Assembly (NCBI RefSeq): GCF_001612665.1
Contig: NZ_BDAX01000002.1
Coordinates: forward strand, 930,001 to 994,000
Direction of reading: 5' to 3'
DNA: 64,000 nucleotides
DNA from: Nocardia alba NBRC 108234
GTDB lineage: Bacteria; Actinomycetota; Actinomycetes; Mycobacteriales; Mycobacteriaceae
Shown: in pieces, positions 11,740 to 20,126 of the stretch
Layout of the letters: every line of letters begins with the position of its first letter
Position numbering within the stretch: the first letter of the stretch is position 1
Notes under the pieces: model-generated
Database searches by the model: none
Told to the model about the DNA's origin: nothing
Seen by the model: the letters and a program-made list of their open reading frames with translations, nothing else
Made by a program: the position numbers and the translations under genes

Positions 11740-12903
11740 TCACAGTCCGAGGATCGTCGAGGCGATGATGGTGCGCTGCACTTCGTTCGAACCTCCGTAG
11801 ATGGATGTCTTGCGGTAGTTCAGGTATCCGGCGATGGTGCGGCGCGCCCAGTCGTCGGTCTCGCCCACTCGGGCGACGGCGGCGGGGCCCGCGATGTCGA
11901 CCAGCAGCTCGGTGACGGCCTGCTGCAGTTCGGTGCCACGCAGTTTGAGGATCGACGAAACGGGGTTGGGGGCGCCGTCACTCGAGCTCGCCGCGACCCG
12001 CAGCTGCACCAGCTCCAGCGCCAGCAGCTCGTTGTCGAGATCGGCGATCCGGGCGGCGAAGGCCGGGTCATCGAGCAGGGTGCCGGTACCGAGCCCGGTC
12101 TGGGCGGCGTATTCCTTCGCCAGCTCCAGGCGGACCTTGGTCTGCCCGATCGCGGCGATGCCGGTGCGTTCGTTGCCCAGCAGGAATTTGGCGTAGGACC
12201 AGCCGTGGTTCTCCTGGCCGACCAGCTGGTCGGCCGGAACGCGCACGTTCTCCAGGAACACCTCGTTGACCTCGAAGCCGCCGTCGATCAGTTCGATCGG
12301 CCGTATCGTCACGCCGGGGCTGTCCATGGGAAACAGCAGCATGGAGATGCCTGCCTGCTTCTTGGCGGCGGTGGGATCGGTGCGGACCAGGCAGAACATC
12401 CAGTCCGCGCTCTGAGCGGCGGTGGTCCAGGTCTTCTGCCCGTTGACCACATAGTGGTCACCGTCGCGCACCGCGACGGTGCGCAGCGAGGCCAGGTCGG
12501 ATCCGGCGTCGGGCTCGGAAAAGCCCTGGCACCACCAGATGTCGAGGTTCGCCGTCGCGGGCAGGAAGCGCGCTTTCAGCTCCGGCGAGCCGAACTCGGC
12601 GAGGACCGGGCCGATCATGTTCGCGTTGAAGGTGAGCGGCTCCGGCACCGAGGCGAGTTGCATTTCGTGATGCCAGATGTGGTGGCGCACTGCCGACCAG
12701 TCCCGGCCACCCCACTCGGCGGGCCAGTGGGGCACGGCCAGCCCGGCTCCGTTGAGGATGCGCTGGACGGTGACGTAGTCGGTCTTGCTCAGCTCGTGCA
12801 GGTGTCGGTGCCGCTCGCGGATGTCCGCGGGGATCTCACGGCGGAAGAAGGCGCGCAGCTCGTCGCGGAAGGCGAGCTCGTCCTCGGTGAAGGCCAGTTG
12901 CAT
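11740..12903 (-). CDS. Acyl-CoA dehydrogenase, catalytic-type subunit
   Basis: 387 aa from ATG 12903 (MQLAFTEDELAFRDEL); an in-frame ATG at 12939 would run through the promoter palindrome. Motifs: WCQGFSEPDAGSDLASL (flavin/substrate loop, about 124-140), NGQKTWTTAA, and YGGSNEVQRTI at the C-terminus. The MCAD-type catalytic Glu of the last motif is Gly here, but E245 in GNERTGIA sits where isovaleryl-CoA dehydrogenase has its base. It introduces the alpha-beta double bond into an acyl-CoA, with FAD. First gene of the operon leading to the aldehyde dehydrogenase. Confidence 0.85.
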   Translation of the reverse strand: MQLAFTEDELAFRDELRAFFRREIPADIRERHRHLHELSKTDYVTVQRILNGAGLAVPHWPAEWGGRDWSAVRHHIWHHEMQLASVPEPLTFNANMIGPVLAEFGSPELKARFLPATANLDIWWCQGFSEPDAGSDLASLRTVAVRDGDHYVVNGQKTWTTAAQSADWMFCLVRTDPTAAKKQAGISMLLFPMDSPGVTIRPIELIDGGFEVNEVFLENVRVPADQLVGQENHGWSYAKFLLGNERTGIAAIGQTKVRLELAKEYAAQTGLGTGTLLDDPAFAARIADLDNELLALELVQLRVAASSSDGAPNPVSSILKLRGTELQQAVTELLVDIAGPAAVARVGETDDWARRTIAGYLNYRKTSIYGGSNEVQRTIIASTILGL

Positions 12904-12910
12904 GGTCCAG

Positions 12911-12921
12911 TATGTTACATA
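12911..12921. promoter_or_regulatory. Palindrome upstream of the acyl-CoA dehydrogenase operon
   Basis: TATGTTACATA is a perfect 11-base inverted repeat ending 8 bases from the ATG at 12903, in a short AT-rich gap of 92 bases downstream of the TetR gene. It could be an operator for that regulator or part of the -10 region. Confidence 0.4.
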
Positions 12922-12995
12922 GAGTTGCCTGTGTATCAAATGGAGGTCATGATCCGGCGCTTTCCGACCACATGGGGCCTGCGCGACAGTGGCGC

Positions 12996-13592
12996 CTACG
13001 CGCGCAGCAGGGCGGCCTGGACGCGGCTCAGCCGCTCCACGTCACCCTGAAAGCCCGCCACCGCGTCGTTGTACAGGAACGCTTCCCACAATCGGACCAG
13101 GGCGTACGCGAGGGTGGCGCGGTCGATGGGCGGCTGATAGCCCTGCTCCTCGGCACGTTCGAGAAGGCCTTCGACGATCGAGACCGCCGCCGGATGCACC
13201 ACTCCATCGCTACGGGTGATCACGCGCAGTGCCGATGTGGATTCCTGATCGAAGTAGGTGCGCAGCGAACCGTCCTCGACCAGCCAGTGAATGGCGCGGT
13301 CGAGGATCTCCACGAGCCGTTCCCCGCCGGTGGCGGTGCTGCGCCGTTCGGCGTAGGCGACCATCCGCTCGAGCTGGCGTGCCAAGGCGGCGCCGAGCAA
13401 CCCGTGCCGGGAACCGAACCACCGGTAGATACTGGTACGACCCAGTCCGAGCTGAGCGGCGATAGCGTTCGCGTCGACCCGCTTACCCGACAGGAAGACT
13501 TGCACGGCAGCGTCGAGCACGTCATCACGACTGGCCGCGGCCGGGCGGCCGGGCGCTCGATTTCCTTCGGTGCGTGCCACGCCCGACAGCAT
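12996..13592 (-). CDS. TetR family regulator, QsdR-like
   Basis: 198 aa from ATG 13592 (MLSGVARTEGNR); GTG 13580 is an equally possible start, and neither has a strong ribosome site. The N-terminal helix-turn-helix reads VDANAIAAQLGLGRTSIYRWFGSR. The C-terminal half (YFDQESTSALRVITRSDG, LAYALVRLWEAFLYND) resembles the QsdR group of actinobacterial TetR proteins. It sits just upstream of, and on the same strand as, the acyl-CoA dehydrogenase operon, so it is its probable repressor. The ligand is unknown; an acyl-CoA or lactone would fit. Confidence 0.82.
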   Translation of the reverse strand: MLSGVARTEGNRAPGRPAAASRDDVLDAAVQVFLSGKRVDANAIAAQLGLGRTSIYRWFGSRHGLLGAALARQLERMVAYAERRSTATGGERLVEILDRAIHWLVEDGSLRTYFDQESTSALRVITRSDGVVHPAAVSIVEGLLERAEEQGYQPPIDRATLAYALVRLWEAFLYNDAVAGFQGDVERLSRVQAALLRA

Positions 13593-13741
13593 AGAGCGAG
13601 CCGCGTCAGGCGCCGTCGTTGTCACACCACGACCGCACCTGACAGGTGCGCAAACTCGAACGCCCACAACACCGCTGAGGCGTCGCCCGAACGCGGATAG
13701 GCTGCGGCCATGCATGATCTGGGGACAGGGTTCGGTTACTT

Positions 13742-14506
13742 GTGGAGCGGCAGCGGTGGGTGGTCGGCCACGGTCGCTGGTTCGGCTTCGGGCTGATACC
13801 CGGCCTGCTCACGATGGCTCTCTATGTCGCGGTGTTCATCGGTGCGGCGTTCGGCGTCGGCGACTTCACCGCGTGGCTGTCTCCGTTCGCCGATGACTGG
13901 GACTCACCGTGGCGCGGGCTGTTTCGCGGGTTGCTGGTGGTGGTGTTGTTCGGGTTCGGCGCCCTGGTCGCGGTGGTGGCGTTCACCGCGATCACGTTGG
14001 TGCTCGGACAGCCGTTCTACGAGCGGCTGTCCGAGCAGGTCGACAGGTCCGAGTCGGCGGACGGCACCGCACCGGAGTCGGGCAACGGATTCGCCCGGGA
14101 TGTGTGGATATCGATCCGCGACAGTGTTCGGCTGCTGATCAGGGTCGTGGCCTGGGCAGTGCTGTTGTTCGTTCTCGGGTTCGTTCCTGTCCTCGGCCAA
14201 ACCGTCGTTCCGGTGATCGGGATCGGCGTGACCGGCTTCTTCCTCGCCCAGGAACTCACCGCGGTGGCGTGGCAGCGGCGCGGCGTCGAACTGCGCGAAC
14301 AACTGGCCGTCCTGCGCGGACGACGCATGCTCGCCTGGGGATTCGGCGTTCCGCTCGCCCTGGTCTTCCTGATCCCGTTCGTGGCCGTGCTGCTGATGCC
14401 CGGCGCAGTCGCGGGTGCGACGCTGTTGGTGCGCAGCCTGCGCGATGAGAACAGCGCAGACGGCAAACCGCTGGTCAGCGAGGCGCTGATGGCACCGCCC
14501 CGATAA
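13742..14506 (+). CDS. EI24-domain membrane protein, apparent 5' frameshift
   Basis: 254 aa as an open frame from GTG 13742, with at least four hydrophobic segments (GLIPGLLTMALYVAVFIGAA; LLVVVLFGFGALVAVVAFTA; VVAWAVLLFVLGFVPVLG; VPLALVFLIPFVAVLLM). It matches EI24-domain/CysZ-like proteins of mycolic actinomycetes, whose function is not settled. The family usually starts about a dozen residues earlier with a GFGYLWRG-type segment. That segment is present in another frame from ATG 13710 (MHDLGTGFGYLWSG), and the two frames join if one base is missing at 13749-13751. Either a 1-base deletion or sequencing error, or real initiation at the internal GTG. Confidence 0.8.
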   Translation: MERQRWVVGHGRWFGFGLIPGLLTMALYVAVFIGAAFGVGDFTAWLSPFADDWDSPWRGLFRGLLVVVLFGFGALVAVVAFTAITLVLGQPFYERLSEQVDRSESADGTAPESGNGFARDVWISIRDSVRLLIRVVAWAVLLFVLGFVPVLGQTVVPVIGIGVTGFFLAQELTAVAWQRRGVELREQLAVLRGRRMLAWGFGVPLALVFLIPFVAVLLMPGAVAGATLLVRSLRDENSADGKPLVSEALMAPPR

Positions 14507-14531
14507 CGCCCTCCGGCCCGCTCGAACGTGC

Positions 14532-15182
14532 CTATCGGGCCCGACCGCAGTTCGAGCAGAACATCGCGCCCGCACCGATCGGCGAGCTACAGCCTTGACA
14601 GTCGACGCGAACGTCGAGCGCGGCGCCACAGGATGAGCAGAACCGGCCGCCATCGGTCGCGGCCGCGCAGGTGGGGCAGGCGACGCGCGCCGGAGTCGCG
14701 AGGTCGTGCTGCCCGGCCCACTCCTGACGCTGGGCCGCCTCGTGGATCTGCGCGCCGCGCGCGGCGGCCTGCGCGCGAGCGATCTGGTGCCCCACCTGCG
14801 GCGAACAATGGGTGCATTGTCCGACATGGTCGTTCCAGCAGATCCGCGCGCAGGTCCACGAACCGCAGCCCGCGCACAGGCGGAACTCGCGCGCCACCTC
14901 GTCGACAGCCTGGGCGAACGCCGCGTCCTTGGTGCTGGACGCGGCGCCACCCCAGCTGTTGGAGTAGCTGTCCGCGGCGGCGGACGCCTTGTACAGGAAA
15001 GGGACTCGGTCGCCGAGCAGATCACGCATCGAGCGCAGCACACCGCGCCCGCGAGACAGGTAGTTCTGCTGGAACGCCGACCGATGGACGGTGGTGCAGC
15101 GTTCGCAGCGGAACTCCCATTGGAAACCGTTGTCGTTGGACTGGTCGGAATAGTTGCTGGTGAAGACCACCGGTGCGGCCAT
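14532..15182 (-). CDS. Multi-zinc-ribbon protein of unknown function
   Basis: 216 aa with about ten CxxC pairs. C26-x2-C29 near the N-terminus is followed by a Tyr/Ser-rich middle segment, a ring-like Cys/His cluster (CAGCGSWTCARICWNDHVGQC), and two zinc ribbons at the C-terminus (CPTC...FCSSCG and CQGC...FCSNCG) like double zinc-ribbon domains. Similar proteins occur in actinomycetes without assigned role; metal-dependent protein or nucleic-acid binding is the general expectation. It is convergent with the EI24 gene. Confidence 0.75.
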   Translation of the reverse strand: MAAPVVFTSNYSDQSNDNGFQWEFRCERCTTVHRSAFQQNYLSRGRGVLRSMRDLLGDRVPFLYKASAAADSYSNSWGGAASSTKDAAFAQAVDEVAREFRLCAGCGSWTCARICWNDHVGQCTHCSPQVGHQIARAQAAARGAQIHEAAQRQEWAGQHDLATPARVACPTCAAATDGGRFCSSCGAALDVRVDCQGCSSPIGAGAMFCSNCGRAR

Positions 15183-15280
15183 GTGTGTTCGGTTCCTCTT
15201 CCGGCACGGGAATTTTCGGCGTTCGCCGATCCCTTATCGCGGGGGCGACGAAGAACGCAACACGATCGCGCGGGGCCGTA

Positions 15281-15724
15281 TCAGTCCTTGACCACCTGGG
15301 TGCCGCCGGCGAACGTGTCGTGCCAGCCCTGCTTGCTCGAGCTCGAACTCACCGTCACCGCGATGCCGATGGCCGCGATGAACCACAGCAGCCCGCCGAA
15401 CCACGGAATCAGGTTCAGCAGCATGTAGGCGTTGCGCTTGGCCGATTCGAGGAGATCGGGCTTGGTCGCGCCGCCCGCGCCGTTCACGTGCAGACCGAGC
15501 AGCTTCTTGCCCGGGGTCGATCCGGTGACCACTTCGAAGACGACGAAGTACAGGAACCCGAATCCGGCACCGGGCAGGATCGCGATCCAGCTGGGCAGAT
15601 CGGTGGCTCGCTCGAGTAGCCAGAACAGCACGCCGCCGACGATGCCCGCGATGATCCAGTCGATGAACCTGGCTCCTGCCCGACGTCCGATTCCCGCGGG
15701 AGTGATGCCGACTGCGTTGGTCAT
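15281..15724 (-). CDS. RDD family membrane protein
   Basis: 147 aa. It carries the RDD family hallmark near the N-terminus (GRRAGARFIDWIIAGIVGGVLFWL contains the conserved Arg and Asp) and the TPGKKLLGLHV segment after the second membrane helix; a third helix follows (LLWFIAAIGIAVTV). RDD proteins are small integral membrane proteins, some linked to transport, mostly of unknown function. Ends WHDTFAGGTQVVKD, as family members do. Upstream AGGAGGAATC gives a strong ribosome site for ATG 15724. Confidence 0.85.
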   Translation of the reverse strand: MTNAVGITPAGIGRRAGARFIDWIIAGIVGGVLFWLLERATDLPSWIAILPGAGFGFLYFVVFEVVTGSTPGKKLLGLHVNGAGGATKPDLLESAKRNAYMLLNLIPWFGGLLWFIAAIGIAVTVSSSSSKQGWHDTFAGGTQVVKD

Positions 15725-15857
15725 GATTCCTCCTAGAAATCACCGGTCACGGTGTTACACCGAGGATCTCACACGTATCCGACACCGAGGGGACCGTCGG
15801 CCGGATCGAGGCGAGATCGAGTGCCGCGCAACCGCCACACCCGTCGATCGCGGCGGT

Positions 15858-16502
15858 TCAGCGGGTGCTGACGCAGACCACGAAGCGGCGCTGGCCGTAG
15901 ACGACACCACGGTCTCCGGTCGTGCACACGTTCACATCCGTGGTGTCGTGCCGGATCTCGAGGACGCGGACCCGACCGGGGGCGTCGGCGGCGCAGTCCA
16001 CGTGCCGGGCCGAGTCACCCGCCATGTCGAGGCATTCGCCGACGGTCCAGTCGATATCCAGGCAGAGAGTCTGGTCCACACCGCCCGGCAGCGTCCGAGG
16101 TTGCGCCCTGTCGACGTCGCCCGGGCACTGACCACCCATCGGCTCCAATCGCGCCACTCTGTAGCGGGAGCTGACGTCGCCACACGCGACCTGCCGAATA
16201 TCGGCCGGATTCGCATTCATATCCACACAATCGCCGACAGTCAGGTCGACCCAGGGAATCTGCGTCGCGGACTTGGCCAATGTGGAGGCGACACCGCCGT
16301 AAATATCGGTATTAGTTCCCAGCGGTTGAGTTGTTGAAACCTCGGTCGGCGAAGTTTTTTCGGCAGCGACCTCGCCGGTCCCGCCGGGCGCTTCGGCCGC
16401 GAACCCGATCGCGACGGAAAGCACCAGGTAGAACGCACCTGCCAGGGACAACACCGCCCCGATCGAGACGCCGAGCAAGACCAGGTTTCTCCGACGCGCC
16501 AT
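15858..16502 (-). CDS. LppU/SCO3897-like membrane-anchored protein
   Basis: 214 aa. A short basic start (MARRRNLVLLG) and one transmembrane segment (about 8-35) are followed by a Thr/Ser-rich linker and an extracellular domain with paired cysteines in the pattern VGDCVDM ... VACGD ... GQCPG, then CLDIDWTVGECLDM ... HVDCAA. This double-repeat cysteine layout is found in LppU-like proteins of Nocardia and mycobacteria; function unknown. It is divergent from the secreted protein at 16776. Confidence 0.7.
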   Translation of the reverse strand: MARRRNLVLLGVSIGAVLSLAGAFYLVLSVAIGFAAEAPGGTGEVAAEKTSPTEVSTTQPLGTNTDIYGGVASTLAKSATQIPWVDLTVGDCVDMNANPADIRQVACGDVSSRYRVARLEPMGGQCPGDVDRAQPRTLPGGVDQTLCLDIDWTVGECLDMAGDSARHVDCAADAPGRVRVLEIRHDTTDVNVCTTGDRGVVYGQRRFVVCVSTR

Positions 16503-16775
16503 CCGCTTTGTCCCTATTCATCCGAGAGACGTCCCCGACCGACATCCCACTCGCCTGACAGTTCTTACACGGCACACACGACAGTGTCGAATTGTGAATC
16601 TGAATCTTTTAACAATGAAATTACGGATCCATCAACCGAATTCGGCGCGGGTTCACCGACAACCGGAAAAGGGTGCTAGGGTCTGCCCGATCTCACTGGC
16701 GGACAACATGGTTCATGCCCGAGCCGGGCATGCCGTTCGACCGCGTAATCTTCGTGATGCGTAAAGGAATTCCCC

Positions 16776-17384
16776 ATGAAACTCGGCTACTTCCCTGCTG
16801 CCACGCTCCTGGTCGGCGCCGCCGTCTGGATCACCGCCGGGACCGCCGCCGCGCAGCCGGCCACTCCGTCGCCGTCCCCCGCGGCCACCACCTCCGGCGT
16901 CGACCGATCCGTGCACTACGAGGCCACGCTCACCGAGTTCTCCCGGGTGCTGACCACCACCGTTGTCGGGGGCACCTTCACCACCACCGACGACGCCGTG
17001 ACCCTCGTCGCCGACTCGGGCGAGGTCGTCACCCGCATCCCGCTCGTCTACCAGATCTCGGGCAGGCAGATGCGGGTGGCGCAGACGATCTCCGACCATG
17101 GGCACCACCTCGTCCTGGCCCCGCAGCCGAACGCCACCGCCGTCGGCGAGATGCAGGCCATCAGCCCGATGTCGCAACTGACGAACGAGATCAACCGCAA
17201 CGTGGTCGGCGTCGTCGCGGGCGGCCTGCTCGGTGGTCTCATCGGCACGGTCCTCGGTTTCGGTTTCCTCAGCATCATCACCGGCCCCGTCGGCCTGGTC
17301 CTCGGCGCGATCGCCGGCGGCTACGCCATGGGCGGCCAGCCCTTCCTCGACGCGGTCACCGCCGCCGTCAGCGGCCGCCCCTGA
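16776..17384 (+). CDS. Nocardia-type secreted protein with C-terminal glycine-rich membrane segment
   Basis: 202 aa. Signal peptide at the N-terminus (VGAAVWITAGTAAAQP, cleavage near AAA-QP). The middle part (VHYEATLTEFSRVLTTTVVGGTF ... VADSGEVVTRIPL) is a beta-rich segment I associate with a family seen almost only in Nocardia (DUF8020-like). The C-terminal third is glycine-rich and hydrophobic (VVAGGLLGGLIGTVLGFGF; GPVGLVLGAIAGGYAMGG). Role unknown. Ribosome site GTAAAGGAA precedes ATG 16776. Family assignment is from memory; the secreted nature is clear. Confidence 0.75.
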   Translation: MKLGYFPAATLLVGAAVWITAGTAAAQPATPSPSPAATTSGVDRSVHYEATLTEFSRVLTTTVVGGTFTTTDDAVTLVADSGEVVTRIPLVYQISGRQMRVAQTISDHGHHLVLAPQPNATAVGEMQAISPMSQLTNEINRNVVGVVAGGLLGGLIGTVLGFGFLSIITGPVGLVLGAIAGGYAMGGQPFLDAVTAAVSGRP

Positions 17385-17408
17385 TCCACCGACGTTCCCC
17401 GCGCACGC

Positions 17409-17444
17409 TTGGACATTTAGTTGGACATGTGTCTATACACATGT
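17409..17444. promoter_or_regulatory. Operator-like cluster upstream of the NTF2-like gene
   Basis: TTGGACAT occurs twice with a 12-base period (17409 and 17421). The second copy runs into a perfect inverted repeat, ACATGTGT-CTAT-ACACATGT (17425-17444). The core GACA-N2-TGTC (17424-17433) is shared with the intergenic sites at 19304-19321 and 26831-26848, which suggests one regulator. Confidence 0.6.
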
Positions 17445-17528
17445 TCACACACTGTGTACCGTACGAGCTATCACTGCGGCTCGATGCCAGACGGCACAGA
17501 GTCGGCTGTACAGATCGGAGCAATGTTC

Positions 17529-18080
17529 ATGTCATTTCCCCGCGCCGAACTCGACGAAATGATCCAACGGTGGTTGCAGGCGAACGTCGAGTGCGAAAAA
17601 GCAGGTGACTGGCGGCCGCTGGCGGAGTTCTACACCGAGGACGCCACCTACGGCTGGAACTACGGGCCCAAGCACGACTTCATGGCGATCGGTCGCACCG
17701 AGATCCGCGACTACGCGATCGGCCTGGAAATGGACGGCCTCGAGGGCTGGACCTACCCCTATCAGGCCTGGGTCACCGACGAGAAGACCGGCGACATGCT
17801 CGGCCTGTGGAAGCAGGTCTGCGAGGTCAAGCGCGCCGACGGCACGAACTACTCCCTCGACGGCATCCAGGGCAGCTGGTTCAAATACGGCGGCGACTTC
17901 CAGTGGAAGTGGCAGCGCGACTTCTTCGACTACGGCAACCTCACCGTGCTGTTCACTGAGATGATGACGAACAACGACCTGCCTGCCGGGGTGAACAAGC
18001 GCATCGAGCGGGTAGTGAACTCCCGTGGCAAACTGCCGGGCTGGTACCCCCTCGGCACCTCCCCGGTCCCCCTGTGGTGA
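17529..18080 (+). CDS. NTF2/SnoaL-like fold protein
   Basis: 183 aa. ATG 17529 is preferred over ATG 17523 because CGGAG at 17516-17520 is better spaced. The cone-shaped NTF2 fold is indicated by the N-terminal helices (ELDEMIQRWLQANVECEKAGDWRPLAEFY), the TEDATYGW strand and later aromatic-rich strands (GSWFKYGGDFQWKWQRDFFDYG). Family members are small cyclases, isomerases or hydrolases, often in steroid and polyketide pathways. Its promoter shares an operator motif with the catabolic genes further right. Reaction unknown. Confidence 0.75.
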   Translation: MSFPRAELDEMIQRWLQANVECEKAGDWRPLAEFYTEDATYGWNYGPKHDFMAIGRTEIRDYAIGLEMDGLEGWTYPYQAWVTDEKTGDMLGLWKQVCEVKRADGTNYSLDGIQGSWFKYGGDFQWKWQRDFFDYGNLTVLFTEMMTNNDLPAGVNKRIERVVNSRGKLPGWYPLGTSPVPLW

Positions 18081-18149
18081 CGACCACCCACGGCGCACCG
18101 ACCACGTCGCATCCCCTGGCAGCGGTCGGGTAGCGCACTCTCACAACAC

Positions 18150-18187
18150 CTGTCGGCTGCTGTCCCCGGTGGAACAGCAGCCGACAG
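18150..18187. terminator. Strong bidirectional terminator hairpin
   Basis: Perfect 14-bp stem: CTGTCGGCTGCTGT (18150-18163) pairs with 18174-18187 over a 10-base loop, between the convergent NTF2-like and DAPDH-like genes. Confidence 0.75.
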
Positions 18188-18202
18188 CTCTGCGCGCGGC
18201 GC

Positions 18203-19282
18203 TCAGACCGAGACCACGACCCGTCCGGGTTCGGTGATCAACGGTAGGTCGAGAGTCGTGCGAATTCCCGGGGCCGCGGCGACGACGGCCGGGATCGAGT
18301 TCACGATGCGTCCGGCCGCGGCCAGGATCGCCGCGTAGTTGTGGTCGCCGTTGCGACTCGTCGGGCACACATCGACGTGATACGACGGCTCGCCGACGAT
18401 CTCGACCCGATACGACCCGCCACCCTGCGCGGGCCGCGGCCAGTCGGGGCACAAATCCTCGCGCAACCGGGTGACATGCTCGATCACGATCAGCGGCTCG
18501 CCCGCGACGACACCGCGCACCTCGAAACGCAGGGCGGCCAGGCCACCGGCCGGGATATGCCCCGCCGCGATATCGAAGGCCTCCGGCGCGGGAACCCGCT
18601 CGTAGCTCTCGGTGATCGCGTCGACGGTCACGCCGAGCCCGGCGGCCAGCTGCCGGATCGCCGGGCCCCACGCGGCGCCCAGAATGCCCGGCTGTAGGAG
18701 CATCGGCACTTCGTCGAGCGACTTCCCGAAACCCATGACGTCGAACATGACGATCGCCCCGTCATAGGTGGCGTAGTCGGCGATCTCCATACAGCGCACC
18801 TGCTCGACGGTCTGACAGGTTCCCGTCAGGGCCAGCGGCACGAGATCGTTGGCGAATCCCGGGTCGACTCCAGTGATGAACAGGCTCGAATTGCCCTGCC
18901 GAGCAGCATCTTCCACCGGTGTGATGTATGCCTCGGGCAGCGCACCCCAGGGAAACTGCAACATTCCCGGCGCCGAACCCACCACATCGACCCCGGCGGC
19001 GAGCAGACGTCGGCAATCATCCATCGCGCCACGCAGCCGCGTATCGCCCATCGCGCAGTAGACGACACAGTCCGGTCGGGTCGCCAGCAGCGCGTCGAGG
19101 TCGGCGACAGCGGCGATCCCGGTGACCACGTCGAGACCGGCGAGGTCGCCCGCATCCCTGCCCACCTTGTCCGGCGTACTGACACACACTCCGGTCAACT
19201 CGAAGTTCGGGCTCTCGATCAGGCCGGACAGGGCAAGGCGACCGACGTTTCCGGTGCCAACGTGGGCAACGCGGATTGGCAT
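18203..19282 (-). CDS. DAPDH-like NAD(P)-dependent dehydrogenase
   Basis: 359 aa. N-terminal Rossmann fold with VGTGNVGRLALSGL (8-21) and a C-terminal domain resembling 2,4-diaminopentanoate dehydrogenase / dihydrodipicolinate reductase. In actinomycetes such proteins recur in lipid and steroid catabolic clusters where the real substrate is unknown. It is divergent from an SDR gene; the 71-base gap contains a perfect palindromic operator (19304-19321), so both are probably controlled by one regulator. Confidence 0.78.
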   Translation of the reverse strand: MPIRVAHVGTGNVGRLALSGLIESPNFELTGVCVSTPDKVGRDAGDLAGLDVVTGIAAVADLDALLATRPDCVVYCAMGDTRLRGAMDDCRRLLAAGVDVVGSAPGMLQFPWGALPEAYITPVEDAARQGNSSLFITGVDPGFANDLVPLALTGTCQTVEQVRCMEIADYATYDGAIVMFDVMGFGKSLDEVPMLLQPGILGAAWGPAIRQLAAGLGVTVDAITESYERVPAPEAFDIAAGHIPAGGLAALRFEVRGVVAGEPLIVIEHVTRLREDLCPDWPRPAQGGGSYRVEIVGEPSYHVDVCPTSRNGDHNYAAILAAAGRIVNSIPAVVAAAPGIRTTLDLPLITEPGRVVVSV

Positions 19283-19303
19283 GGTTTCTCCTCTGGTCAG
19301 CTA

Positions 19304-19321
19304 TCCAGACACATGTCTGGA
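19304..19321. promoter_or_regulatory. Perfect palindromic operator between divergent dehydrogenase genes
   Basis: TCCAGACA-CA-TGTCTGGA, an 18-base inverted repeat with 8-base arms, lies in the 71-base divergent gap. It is 14/18 identical to the site at 26831-26848 and shares GACA-N2-TGTC with 17424-17433. Size and symmetry fit a TetR-type dimer. Confidence 0.7.
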
Positions 19322-19353
19322 TTTCAGTACAGACAGATGCTAGCGTGACCGGC

Positions 19354-20097
19354 ATGGGACGTGTAGAGGGAAAAATCGCGCTGATCAGTGGCGGCTCGCG
19401 CGGAATGGGCGCCGAGCACGCCCGGCTGCTGGTTTCGGAGGGCGCCAAGGTCGTTATCGGCGACATCCTCGACGACGAAGGCAGAGCGCTGGCCGAATCA
19501 CTCGGTAGTGCAGCGGTTTTCGTACATCTCGATGTGACAGAGCCCGACCACTGGGCGGCCGCGGTGTCGCGCGCGGTCGACGAATTCGGCGGGCTGAACG
19601 TCTTGGTGAACAACGCGGGCATCGTCAACGGAGGCGCCATCGGCAAGTTCGATCTGGACAAGTGGCGTCAGATCATCGACGTCAACCTGACCGGAACATT
19701 TCTGGGCATCCGCGCCTCGGTGGCGGCGATGATCGCGACCGGCGGCGGCGGGTCGATCATCAATGTCTCCTCGATCGAGGGCCTGCGCGGTGCACCGTGG
19801 GCGCACGGCTATGTGGCGTCGAAGTGGGCCGTGCGCGGCCTCGCGAAATCGACCGCGCTGGAGTTGGCGCCGCACAATATTCGCGTCAACTCGATCCATC
19901 CCGGACTGATCCGGACGCCGATGACCGCCGGGCTGCCCGAGGATCTGGTCACCATCCCCCTCGGCCGCCCGGCCGAGTCACACGAGGTCTCGACCTTCGT
20001 CCTGTTCCTGGCCAGCGACGAGTCCTCGTACGCGACCGGATCGGAATTCGTCATGGACGGCGGCCTGGTGGTCGCGGTGCCACACAAAACATCCTGA
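19354..20097 (+). CDS. Short-chain dehydrogenase/reductase (hydroxysteroid dehydrogenase type)
   Basis: 247 aa from ATG 19354. Classical [14 protein letters not shown] near residues 13-23 for the cofactor, NNAGIV, then catalytic Ser in INVSSIEG and Tyr/Lys in YVASKWA. The overall pattern ([33 protein letters not shown]) resembles 3-alpha/20-beta-hydroxysteroid dehydrogenases, but SDR substrates are not predictable. First gene of a plus-strand group with mscR, a small gene and an LLM oxidoreductase. Confidence 0.85.
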   Translation: MGRVEGKIALISGGSRGMGAEHARLLVSEGAKVVIGDILDDEGRALAESLGSAAVFVHLDVTEPDHWAAAVSRAVDEFGGLNVLVNNAGIVNGGAIGKFDLDKWRQIIDVNLTGTFLGIRASVAAMIATGGGGSIINVSSIEGLRGAPWAHGYVASKWAVRGLAKSTALELAPHNIRVNSIHPGLIRTPMTAGLPEDLVTIPLGRPAESHEVSTFVLFLASDESSYATGSEFVMDGGLVVAVPHKTS

Positions 20098-20126
20098 GAG
20101 CACGAGAAGACACAAGGAGCGGGGAA

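Noticed and set aside
10654..13050. Long plus-strand open frame antisense to the two acyl-CoA dehydrogenases
   Set aside because: Same reason: the minus strand has family motifs and overlaps of an operon.
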